A stretch of 64,000 nt of DNA from Thamnaconus septentrionalis (lineage: Eukaryota > Chordata > Actinopteri > Tetraodontiformes > Monacanthidae), in the NCBI GenBank assembly GCA_009823395.1, contig CM020509.1:11831001-11895000 (forward strand), written 5' to 3'. The notes beneath the pieces were generated by a model. It saw only the letters and a program-made list of their open reading frames with translations. It had not been told where the DNA came from and searched no databases. The stretch's first letter is position 1. The number at the start of each line of letters is the position of its first letter. This document shows positions 1-11,500 of this stretch, one piece after another. The translations under genes were made by a program, and so were the position numbers.

Positions 1-551
1 AGACAAGTCACCACACAGGCCATATTGTGCGCCAGTAGAAGACGCCTTTGTGCTGCAGCCCTATTAGATTTTGTGCACAATGCCACATTGTCAATATTAT
101 GACAAGTGACTTTTAGCCAAATGGAGACAAACACAGAGATAAACATTGTCGCTGCAGACGAAAGAAGTGGCACAGATTTAAACAAAGCCATGAAGGAGCC
201 GTACAAGAACACGCAATCTGCTGTTGTAATACAATTAAAATGCTGAAATTCTTGCAGTTCGTACAGTCGACATTATTACATTTAGGGTTGTTTCAATCCC
301 AAATTCAACCTTACTTGTATAAGAGACTATTTCATCAAGCATGGTAACTACATGGTAAGATAAAGGCAAATCTAATCAAAGAAATAACATAAATGCACAA
401 GAAATGTAAGCAGCATTTTTGCTTGACAACGTCGCAGCTCAATGAATCCAAATATTGAGCGATAGATTAATGCTTTCACTATTAGGTTTTGTTTCATTAA
501 AAAAAAAAAGAAAAAAGGAATATCACATGTTTTGAATTAAAGTTTAAGCTG

Positions 552-559
552 TGACGTCA
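552..559. promoter_or_regulatory. Perfect CRE palindrome
   Basis: TGACGTCA is the full cAMP-response element palindrome bound by CREB/ATF proteins. There is no gene start nearby in this window, so function is unknown and chance occurrence is likely. Confidence 0.25.
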
Positions 560-1447
560 AACGGATCAAGAACTGGATTCAATTATGTTTGACGCGATGA
601 GGGGAAATCACTTTGACCTTTCCGCCCCTCCGCAGTATCAGTGGTAGAAGTCCAATCTGCAATTTGTAATAGTAGGCAACAATGGTGGCTGGTTTGACAT
701 GTTTCTCATGATGATGGGTCATTTGAGTGCAGGGAGATAAGGACCCTTCCCCCTCCACCCAACAAATCACACACACACACACACAGGATAGAGAGCTTGT
801 TTTGCTTGTCTGATACTAAAGAACAGGATTCCAAAGACATTCAATCTGGACTAAAGCCACCCAATTTAGCACAAAGGCAATCCCGTAAAAGAAAATATGC
901 ATTCCTCATTTGTAAAGTGAGACTTTATTTGATATCGGTCTTTTCTTCCAAATCAATGTCAGATTTTCTACCTACAAATTAGAGTTTTACTTTTTAACCT
1001 ACATTTCCAAGGAAACCCTATGAGAGAAAAGTGAAATGCCAGACACTATTTACACTCAAACAAATACACGCAAGCTTCTGTTGTGAGACAAATAAATAAA
1101 ATTGGCGTGAGTGCGCCATTCACTGTTCTTTTCAAAAGCGGAGGTGGTCACGGAGGGTTTTTTTCCCTCACCTTACGTGTTTTAGTAAATATGTGCTAAT
1201 TTGGAATTTCATGCCACAAACATGTTTCCAACATGTCGAAACCAGGTCAATGGGAGGCAGAACACTGTGGAATGCTTAAACACCTGGGGCCCTTTTTAGA
1301 AAAGCCTGTTTCCCTCTGCTGTTTCCCAAACCGTCAATTGTCCAACCCCGAAAAAGGAAAAACTAATACTTTGGGGCTAAAAGGCAGAGTCGGTGAAAGA
1401 AAAAGTTGTCAAAACTTTGGAAAATCACGACAAAGTTGTGTCTGCGT

Positions 1448-1478
1448 GTGTGTGTGTGTGTGTGTGTGCGTGTGTCAA
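1448..1478. repeat. (GT)n microsatellite
   Basis: Alternating GT run with two GC interruptions. Confidence 0.9.
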
Positions 1479-2146
1479 AAGATATGATTAATAACAATTG
1501 CACAAATCTAACAAATCACCAAGGAAACGGCTAAATAAAGAATACAGCTTCCCTTTTCTTCTCTCTCTCCAACTGAACTTAAAAAGCACAAGCGTGATAA
1601 GCAGAGGCCGGTCCGTTAAACATGTTAGGTGAGCGTTGGGGCAGTCACACAAAGGTTGTTTTAATAACATAATAATTTCCACACTGTCAAAAACACAATC
1701 CAACATGAGTGTCATCACAGGGCTGTCGTGTGACCAATCACAACAGTGCGTTTTATATGGGGAGTCGGTTGCAGCAGTAAAGTCGGGTTAATCATTCAGG
1801 TGCTGAATGACAACATGATATCGTCCCAGAGGGGAAACACTTGCATGCCTCAACAGCAGACTGCATTGAATTAAAAAGAAGCAAGAGAAGAATTAGAACG
1901 AAAAACAGCAACACTTGAGTCAAATCGCAGCCGTTCTGGTGAAGAAGAGCAAAGATTTTAATGTCGCTCTCAAATCCCCAGGTAGGGCGTTAGAGCGGCG
2001 AGGAACTCTTGCTTAACAAGTTAATGTCTCGCTTCTGATGTCTGCGCCTGTGCATGAGCACACGCCGCTGCTATGTCCACTTGGAGGTGCAGCGGCAGGC
2101 GAAAAACACAGTGTGTGTCAGTCAGACGGCAGCCCGGGGCTCGGCA

Positions 2147-2176
2147 GAGAGGGGAGGAGTCGAGAGGGGAGGAGTC
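2147..2176. repeat. 15-bp tandem duplication
   Basis: The unit GAGAGGGGAGGAGTC occurs twice in direct succession, followed by a partial third purine-rich unit. It sits in a GC-rich patch. Confidence 0.8.
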
Positions 2177-3366
2177 GAGAGAGGGAGACAGGTATGTTCC
2201 CACAAGACACGAGAGCCGACCCTGCTCCACGGTCCAAGTTTGCTTTGCGTTTGGAAAGAAAAACTCAACGACTCTCCAGTTCCCCAGGCCTTCGCAAATA
2301 TGAGGGCTTCCCACCAGACGCGGACACGGATACAGTCCCTCGCTTGAGGGACTGCGAAGGACCTGGGCTTTACTAGCCGCCATTGGGCGCATCGTGATCA
2401 GACATGAACAAGTTGCACAGTTTTTACAAGCGAGGGAGGTAACGCGCTTGCCTTTGTGACACACCGAACCAGTCGGGTATTATGAAATGGCCCCAGGAAC
2501 AGTTTTTAAATGCACTGTTGGTATAAGAGCACTAAGGTGCACTGGGTTGAGTTTGGAGTTGGACGCTCCAGGGAAAACATATTGACAAGCAAATACGTAC
2601 AACGGCAAAATGAGGCGAAACAGACTTTGTATCGGGCAAAAGAGGTTTTTTCCCAAAAAGCTTTCCACTGACTGCTGTCAACCATCAGAGCAACTGGCCA
2701 AAGCCGTATCTTCAAAACAAGTTACACAACCACTGGAGGACACGTTGAGAGAACAATAAATTCCTCAACACATGCTCTTAACTGAATGATACTTTGGTTT
2801 GTAATGACACCACTGTCCTTTTTAATCTACTGGATTTATTACCCTGAACATAATAAAATCCCATCACTTTTTCTTTTTTTAACTCAAACACATATTTGGG
2901 AATTGTTTTTACTACTGAAGTATTTGTATTAACATTCAGAAGCCTTCGCTTTGGGCTTTTGCACATTTTTTTTCTGATTTCCTCTTTGGAAGGAGCAACG
3001 AAATTTCTCATTTAATTTTCAGCTGGAATCAATTCACGGTTGAAACGATACAAATATGAATCATCCCGCCTGAGGATCTCGTCGCTGAAAACAAACATGG
3101 CCCGATTTCCTTGTTGCTGGTTGCGCACACCTTTTGCCAGAACGCCTCAGTCCAAGTGAGTTTTTCTTGAAGGGCTCGTCGATGAAAAAGCAAACAGCTT
3201 GGAAAATATGGAGCAAACTTCATACTTCCAACCGCTGTTGTGCTTCAGTGATTTAGCTCGTAGATAAGGGAGGACGGGCAGTCACTTCAGGGTTAACCTT
3301 TTCTTCCTTCCAGAATTCCCCGACACGGGACCAGCCAACAGCGAAATTAAAGAAACATCGAAACAT

Positions 3367-3665
3367 TAAAGGTCCAGTGTGTAAAATTCAGCTTGATTTA
3401 TAATTTTTATGTGGGTTAAAGCATAACATACTGCCCAAAGAGACATCAATAAAAGTGCATACTCGCAGTACAATAAAAGCAATTTGATTTCCCTACCCTT
3501 AGAATGGTTCTCATGTGTATAAAAATATACATAGAGCAATAAGGGTCTTGCTCCTAGTTAGTTGCTAACTTGAGCTGCCATTTTTTAAGGAAGCCCGTCT
3601 GACAGTACGCTAGTTACGAAACATGTCTACAGGCTTTATGAAACACCAGGCACGCTGGACCTTTA
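3367..3665. mobile_element. Small inverted-repeat (MITE-like) element
   Basis: The 299-bp segment begins TAAAGGTCCAG and ends with the exact reverse complement CTGGACCTTTA. If the outer TA is counted as a target duplication, the terminal inverted repeat is AAGGTCCAG flanked by TA, which suggests a non-autonomous DNA transposon of Tc1/mariner-like or similar type. The interior is AT-rich and has no coding frame. I recall elements with 'aaaggtccagtgtgta' ends being common in teleost genomes, but the family name is not certain. Confidence 0.65.
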
Positions 3666-5351
3666 GGGAATCACCTGAATTTATGTCAGAAGTCACAGCA
3701 GTGAGTTTAATCAACATCAATGATTGTTGATCGATTTTTTTTTTTAATACCGCCTTCCACTAAATCATCATAGGCGTCACCATCTTTATATCCGTCACCT
3801 CACACGTAGCAATTTAGTGCTTATGTGAGTCAACACGCCCTGATGCCTCATCACAAGGTGGGCCTGAGGAAAACCGCTGAGAGCAGCCGCGTATCCAAGG
3901 AGATATCACAAGCACAAAGAAATCACAATCGGCTCACAAGATGTATGCAATATCATCACGCAAGGTTCAGGTCACCGCGCCTGATATTTGCCATCGCCAT
4001 GGTAACTCATCAGTGGAATTCCCCTCAGCGTGTACACAGAGAGAGAGGGGGGGGGGAAGCTGAGCTGTTCCTTTGCTGCGGAGAAGAGTGTAAAGGGAAA
4101 AAAGGGGAATGAGAGACAGACTGAATTGCGGTTTCCACTGCAAGTTGTGACTCACAAACACGAGGGAGGGATGTACTATTCTGGGATGTGGCTGCCATGG
4201 CGACATAATAAGCAAAAAGGGGGCAGGTACTCGCAGGCTGGTTTCCATAGCGATGTTCCTGTGATTGTGTGTATGGATAAAAACAAATAAATAAATAAAA
4301 ATCACATACCGCAAAAAAACAGTTTTTGGCTCGGTTTCCGGGATTGTTTCCTGGAGACAATCGGAATCTCAGCGAGGCCTTGCGGTTCTCTGTCTGCACG
4401 TTCTGAACAGGCGGATGCATGTGTGTTTTTTTACGCAATCTTTCCCGTTCAGTGGAAAAAAACGGATTCGCCTGAAGGGATCAGCTGGCCACTCGGGCGT
4501 ATCGCTTTCAACACATCAGGCCCCACGATTTGAGCCAATCAACAAACAGACTAATCAATTTCTTCAATGATCACAAGCTGCTTACTGTGTCTGCATTGAC
4601 TGATCCCAGGGAGTGAGAGGAGTTCTGTCTCTCTCTGCTCACTGTTGCCTCAACAGAAGCTCCTGAGCTGCGCATTCCTCTCATAGCAATAAATGTTACA
4701 ATCCTTAAACTGTCCTGGGGTGGGATGTAAACCCTGGTTGTACCTTGAGCAAGTCGATACACAAACCAGCGATCAGTCCTTTCGTAATCGGGGATGAGGC
4801 AGCTGACGGCTCAGCTCCTCCGGGACTCAACCGCCTCGCATTCTGAGCTTCAAGCGTTTTTCAAACACCTTCACTGGAACGATGTAAAATGACCCAAAAA
4901 TCGCCAGAGTGAAACGCTTCCAGAGTCTCACCGGAATCAGGGGATCAGCCTGGACTCATGGCTGCGATCAACTTTCTGCACTCTATGCCTCACGCCATAG
5001 AGTGGTTATGAATTCCTGAGTAACTTCTAAAATGCTTTGGTATTTGGAATACGAGAACGACGATGATAAAAAAATGTACGTGTATTGATATTTCTCATTG
5101 AAAATGTTACTCCAATTCCCTGCAGCGCGCAATAGACGCTTCAGTTTGACACCACCGGGCCTTTTGCTCCACCTCCAGATTCTGGTAATATGAGCCAGAG
5201 GCAACTCTGGGGTTTCAAATCCACGATTGCAGGGGCTGCTTCCCTCTGCCGCACCTCTCCACTCTGTCCTCGTGTCATGCCCTTTTCTTCCTCCATTGCT
5301 CCAAAGCCTGCACCAGCCCATCACAGCAAGCGACAGCAGCGAGAGGAAACG

Positions 5352-5369
5352 TCTCTCTCTCTCTCTCTC
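5352..5369. repeat. (TC)n simple repeat
   Basis: Run of alternating T and C. Confidence 0.85.
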
Positions 5370-6065
5370 CAGCAGCTACAGTTCACCAGGCCGCCAACAC
5401 GTCGACGCTGCTATGCGGCCGTGCCTGCTCGGCCACTGTGCCCTCGCATCTCATCTCTTCCCTGCCCTTCGTAGTTATTTCCCCTCGGCACGTTCCCCTT
5501 TGACCTCACTCATTCCATTCCGGTGCTAAATTACCCCAGTGAGTTTTTAGTGTCACAGAGGACCTCGCTGCAGCGTCAAAACACACGACCCGACATTCTT
5601 GTTTCCTCGTGAAAAAAAGGGAAAACAGAAAACAACAAAATGTTTGTAGGTGTGGTTCGCGACTCAAAGTTCAGATGCTTTTTTTTCTTTTTTTCTTTTT
5701 ACACAACATTTTATGACGCCTCTTCTTTACTAGCCACCTAAAAACTTAAGTTGTCATTGCTTGAATTCTAATTGAGCGCTGGCCGTCCCACCCCGAGGCT
5801 GTGCCTCTAATGAAAAGAGGGGACGGTAATGGCTGAAGTAGCCCCTCAAGTGCTGACTAAGGATCCATTATCCTGCCCCCATTCCTTTTGCTTTACTTAA
5901 GCGCATGTGCCTGCCTGCGTGCGCGAGTGCGCACGTGTGCATAAGCACTAGGGTTTCGGACAAGCCCGGCCCTAGAATGGAGTCAGGAGAAAACTGTGTA
6001 AACCAGCGTGGGCAGGGCCGTACGTACAGCGCCTCAAAAGGTTGCCTCCGTCCCACCCGGACCAT

Positions 6066-6087
6066 TGACTGACTGACTGACTGACTG
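6066..6087. repeat. (GACT)n tetranucleotide repeat
   Basis: Five consecutive GACT-type units. Confidence 0.85.
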
Positions 6088-6937
6088 GTGCTCTTTGCTC
6101 GGCTCTAAACGCGTCCAGGGGGGAAAGAAATATCTATTTAGGAACTCTGCGGCCAGAGATTACAGCCTTAAAGAGTCTGCGCATTCTACCGTCTAATTAT
6201 AAGCGTCTCACTCAGGCCGTCAAAACCCCACGGAAGTGGAACTTTTATTCTCCGGCAGCATCTGCAGCGAGTGCAGCGAGCTTCCCGGTGGATTCCAACC
6301 CCCCCGGTGCTTTCACCTCGCTGTTCAAAGCCCCCCCCACCCAGCCGACCACCTCAGCTCTTTTCCAGATGTGTGTCCCGCGCTCCCCCAAATGCTCAGC
6401 ACATGTTACGCGGGCTTCTCCAGTGGGGAGGCCGGCCGGCAGCCACGCAAGGGACCGTGTCGGGGTGGAAACAATACAGCCCCTCTCTTTGTTCCTCCTT
6501 CACCAGTGCCTCCAAACAACACACACACCCCTTTCTCCCATGCATGAACACAGCAACTGTCTGCAGAGCAAGGAGAGGAGGAGGTGGTGAGAGAGGAAGG
6601 AAAAAGGGGCAAAGCGTGCGCACGGTCAACAGGAGAAAAAAACAACAAAAAAAAAAAAACAGAAGGGAGAGGCTGGCAAGGCGAGCAGTAAAAATGTTGC
6701 TGTTGGCACCGGTTTGCATATAGTTCGGCAGACTGTCTGCAGTCGAGCCGTTTTAACTCTCAAGTTACTAAACAAAACTCGAGACGGCGGCGCTCCTGCT
6801 CCTACTTCAGAGCTTCACAGCCGTTCTTGCTCGCATTTGTCTTAAATATGTGACAACACGAGAATGAGGCTTTCATAACACCAGCCCTTATTGCAATGGA
6901 AGGGTTGGTCACGAGCAGCGCTTTAACTCAAGCACCG

Positions 6938-6940
<3 letters not shown>

Positions 6941-6975
<35 letters not shown>
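6941..6975. repeat. (TG)n microsatellite
   Basis: About 17 uninterrupted TG units. Confidence 0.95.
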
Positions 6976-6978
<3 letters not shown>

Positions 6979-8369
6979 CATGGAGTTATTTGCTCAAGTT
7001 ACAGCCCTCTTCCACCACGATCCACAGGATGGGTGAGTCATTGGTTCAAGGACTTGAGCTCTATGGTGTTGTGGGAACATTTCCATTTTTTTTTTTATTT
7101 CCATGAGACCACAGAACAAACTGAACTGAAATGGCCTCCTGGATTTCAGCGCCACAGCGGAAGATGGTTGCACAAAAACTCGGCTGGCTGAGTCACCCTT
7201 AGCAACTTCGGAAAAGTTTGCACATCTAAGGCCAGGGTGACAAGATTCCTTCCCCACATGAATGCGATGTGTCAGAAAGACGAGGCCCACCCGAATCTTA
7301 ACCTTATGATCCGGGCTGATTTGACTGGGGGTTGGTTGTGAAAAACGTGTTACACAACTTTAAAGGGGGAGGCAGAGAAGGGTAGAGCCAAGAGCTGGGC
7401 GGTTCCAGGTATCCCTGTTTCCCCCTGCAGCTACTGCCTCCTATTTGACACTAAAGTATATAGAAGACAAAGAGAACAGCTACAAGTAAGAAGAAAAAAA
7501 ATCCATAGGTGCAGGAATGCTACGAATAATCAGAAACAGACTTAACTGGCTGGGTGTGTCTGATAAATACTTTGTTGATATTCCACCTAGAACACACCGC
7601 ATTCTGTTGGGACAGGGTGTGGTTTGAGATTTTTACATGTGCTTTGAATGTCGGGACATTAGAAAAGGAGGATTTGCAATATATGAATGCACGCTAAAGT
7701 TGATGAAACATATTGCTTTACTATTAAGGCTTTTCTCATTTTGTCACTCGAGTACAGTTGCGCATTTTGTAAAAGCGCCCAGTGTACCTTTGAGCTGGAA
7801 AAAAAAAAGGGTTCAATTAAGTTAATTACATTGGCCTTGATGATAACAGCTTAGCTCCTCTAAATGTACGTTCTTTCAGAGCTTCTTATGAAAGCAACCT
7901 CAAAGCAGGACCAAAAGTTAGCAGACAACATTCTCATCTCCATTTGGGAAACCACAGCCCACTAATTTTCTCCCTCTGGTGGAAATTCTGTTCAACCAAA
8001 CACACGATGAAAAAGAAAAAGGCTATCCACCGCTGCCCTCTGCAGGGAGACGACGGCACTTCAGTATCAGTCAAAATCACAAGCAGTTCAGAGCGCCATT
8101 GAAAGCCAGCGACTCCCAACAAATTCATTCCAGTGGTTCTTTGGCTGTTCTATATTTATAAGTCATTTTGAGCGTACTGGCACTCGAACTGCAGCAACAT
8201 AAGCCGATTTCTCTCATACATTTTCACTTTTTAATATTGCTCTTGAAAAAACACGCAATCATCAGGGTTGCAAACTCAAAGACAAGAAGTAAGTGACATC
8301 ACTTTTTTGGGTTTAAACAGAGGTCAGACCAAACACATTACATCCCATTGATGGCATTGTGGAAAATGC

Positions 8370-8375
8370 TTTATT
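8370..8375 (-). promoter_or_regulatory. Poly(A) signal of eef1g
   Basis: AATAAA on the minus strand lies about 180 nt past the eef1g stop codon. It is the first canonical hexamer downstream, giving the short 3'UTR expected of a translation-factor mRNA. Confidence 0.7.
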
Positions 8376-8552
8376 TCGCAGGTCACAACAAAAACAGTTT
8401 GGGCCACCAAGACAAAACGTTGCTTTTCCTTTGCATCACTCATTTCCAAGTCATTCTTGCAGTATAGCGAGCACGTGGTGACTTTAATGTCCAAAAGTTG
8501 AAAATACTGGAAAGCTGAAGCGCAAAGTGCTTTCGTTCACTGTTCCACAGTC

Positions 8553-11500
8553 TTACTTGAAGATCTTGCCTGAGTTGAATTTTTTGCCGCCCAAGTGCTT
8601 GAATTCACCCTCCCAGGCAAAGTACTCCTTCACCAAGGTTTTGCACTTCTCGCTGTCTGGGTCGAGCTTGGTCCAGCTGTATGATTCGTAGTCAGTGTCC
8701 CAGTCTTTGCTCAGCTAGGAGGCAAACGGTCATGACAGTGTTATTCGAACGTGCGTGATTAATACACTTCTTTGTCACGCGAGTGTCAAACATGCCATCG
8801 ACCACTACAGCACGCATTGCCACGCACAGTCTTAATGTAGAAAATCAATACAGTATGCTTTATTTAAAGAAAATGGTGATGATTTAGTTAAGACTCTAAT
8901 CCAGGGCAGAAACTAATTCTCAGTCCACTGAATATAGTGAAAAGGGAGCCATACATCTTAAAATGAACAGTGTGCCCATAGCATGAACCAGCCTTTTACT
9001 CACTAAACAGAGGTGACTGGGATGAATATGGCCTCAAGTTTCTCTCCCCCTGTCAGATTAAGACTTGGTGCCATGATTGGACACTGCCTTGCCCAATGAC
9101 AGGGGAACCATCAAATAGAAACCAAATGGAACCATCAAGGATGGTTGCTTTGTACATTTGCAAATTTCCAAGCTGTTTTTGCAACATATACACTTAGACA
9201 TCTTACATAGTAAAACAAATACATTTGTGCCTCAGGTGGATTCACGATACACAATGTTAGTATGGACTTGAGGTGTTGCCTGGATGAGCTTTACATCAAC
9301 GCAAACGTTCAAGTCAGTGGGAGGATTAACAGGACGGTGTTTTCCAGCTCTGGTTTTGAAACTGCTCCATTAGCTACATGATATATTGAACCGTTTCACC
9401 CGTCTGTCAGTGTAGTGCAAATGCAGCAACAACATAGAATTGACTAGCGTCATCCGTCAACAATAAAGTGATAAGAAGCGAGGAACTGTATTGTACTTAC
9501 TGTGAAGGCCAAATCCTGCCCCCTCATGATCCAGATGCCAGAGATGGTGTTGTTGTTGTCAACGCCTGACACAATGACACTGGCAAAGGCGTTCTTTCTC
9601 AGTTTTTCCAGGCGCTGGAACATACCTGTGGACAGCATCAGTATGGTGAACACAGGCCATCACTTACAACACAAACATGCTGAAGACAAATCTTGCATGG
9701 ACATCTTCCCACCAACCTTCAAGTCAAAAATAGTCATGGATTCTAGACTACAGACATTTTCCCCCTAAAACTTATTTTATATAATTTCCAACATGCATGC
9801 AGATTTCTTGGTAACATCAAGGGAGATACGTTAGTTGCTGCAGAATTAAGTAGTTTACTCAATAACATTTAAAGAGCTCTAAAAGGAACAGTTTGGCCAC
9901 TTCATGTAGTAGGTATGCAAGTCATGTCCACCTTCTCCAGTTTCACCTTCCCCTCCTCCCATTCACTCAGTGTTGCCTTAAAATGACCGTCTGTATTGTT
10001 TATTACTTTTCCCCATTACAATTTACAATTGAAGCAATTTATCATTAAGCCAATCACTGTCATTTGTTGTTTATTAAAAATGTTGGTAGGGAGGAAGAGG
10101 AAATGTGCATAGACAAAGGATGTTGCAGCTGGCTCCGCCCCCATGATCAAGAGTACACCTACAGGTTGCTGCCTCTACTTCAGAAGTGATTACACCACTG
10201 GCTCTGCTAATAGCAGAGCATTATTCCTGAAATTGACGGATATGAGTTTGATATATTGTTCTTTAAAAGTGAATAGAGTCACATACACTTTAAAGAATCA
10301 AGAAACATGATAATAAGCAATTTATTCTTTAATAAAATAAAATGTAATGTGCAGTATCTCACCTCCAATCAGGTTGGAGCTCATGAAGCAAAGCTGCAGT
10401 TCGTCTGAGTATTTGTACTCGGAGAACCAGATGGAGTATCCCTCACGGTCAAAGCGCTCCCAGAAAAAGGGAATGGCTACCTCCTCAGTTGCCTCGTTGG
10501 AATAAACTTTCTTAAACTCGTCCATGACAAAGGAGCTGAAAGAAGAACACACGGTTATTCACACCAACTGTGTAATCGTGCAAATATCACACTTAATTCT
10601 TCCAACCAAAGTTACTTTAATTAACTACTGTTTAAAAATAGTTTTTTAGCTTGTTTAAAAAAAATTGATGAATATAATTTTACACAATAATTCTACATTA
10701 AATATATATTGTCATAATTCCTCGGTTTGCAAGGCAAAATCACGTCAAACAGAAACTGCAAGAGCTTAAGAGTGTTGAATCTTGATTACTTCTTTAGTCA
10801 AGAGCTTAGACGACGTCACATGGGACCACGTCAGCATGAACATTGACTTAGGGTTCATCACAGTCTTGATGCGAGTGGGTTCTTAACACTAGTCAACTGA
10901 AGAATGTCGGATTTTTACATGTTTCAGATTGTGCCCATAGCATGAACCAGCCTTTTCCTCACTAAAACAAAGGTGACTGGGATGAATATGGTCTCAGGTT
11001 TCTCTTCCCCTGTCAGATTAAGACTTGGTGCCATGATTGGACACTGCCTTGCCCAATGACAGGGGATGACCCATTTTTAAGGGAATGGCTACTGAAAGGA
11101 TCATACCTTGTTTTAAAGCAAGGAGAATGTTCTCATCTGCAAGGGTGACCATTTTGGGATTTAAAAAGTATCCAAGTCAAGTCTCCTCAAACACCTACCA
11201 GAAAAAAAAGGCATCAAAGTGTTTGTACCTCTTAGGCAGGTGTCCAAAGGGGTCCTTGGTTTTGGGCTCTGCAGCCAGAGCAGCTTCACTGGCGTCCATG
11301 TCTTCGTCTTCTGGGGCAGGCTTCTTCTCTTCCTTCTTCTTTTCCTTCTTCTCCTTAGGTTTGGATTCCTTTGCTGCCTTCTCTTTTTTAGCTGGCGTGT
11401 CCTTCTTCGGCTGTATCTCGGCAAACTTCTTGGCTAGAAAACAAAACAAGGAAACATTGAATTTAAGATTTGTCAAATTGGGAAGAGGGACAACTACAAA

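Larger units (their letters stand above)
1..8340. other. Non-coding stretch left of eef1g
   Basis: I see no exon set with homology, frame and splice signals in this stretch. The open frames are short, often overlap on both strands, and none resembles a known protein. It holds AT-rich sequence, several simple repeats and one short inverted-repeat element listed separately. Two GC-richer patches (about 2040-2350 and 5200-6720) could include untranslated first exons or conserved non-coding DNA, but nothing in the sequence proves this. Confidence 0.5.

Noticed and set aside
2021..2464. Overlapping GC-rich frames on both strands
   Set aside because: No homology, no splice partners and tandem purine repeats inside; insufficient to call an exon.
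6236..6723. Three overlapping plus-strand frames of 100-150 codons
   Set aside because: Ser/Pro-rich and low complexity in all frames, ending in a poly-Lys A-tract; no homology.
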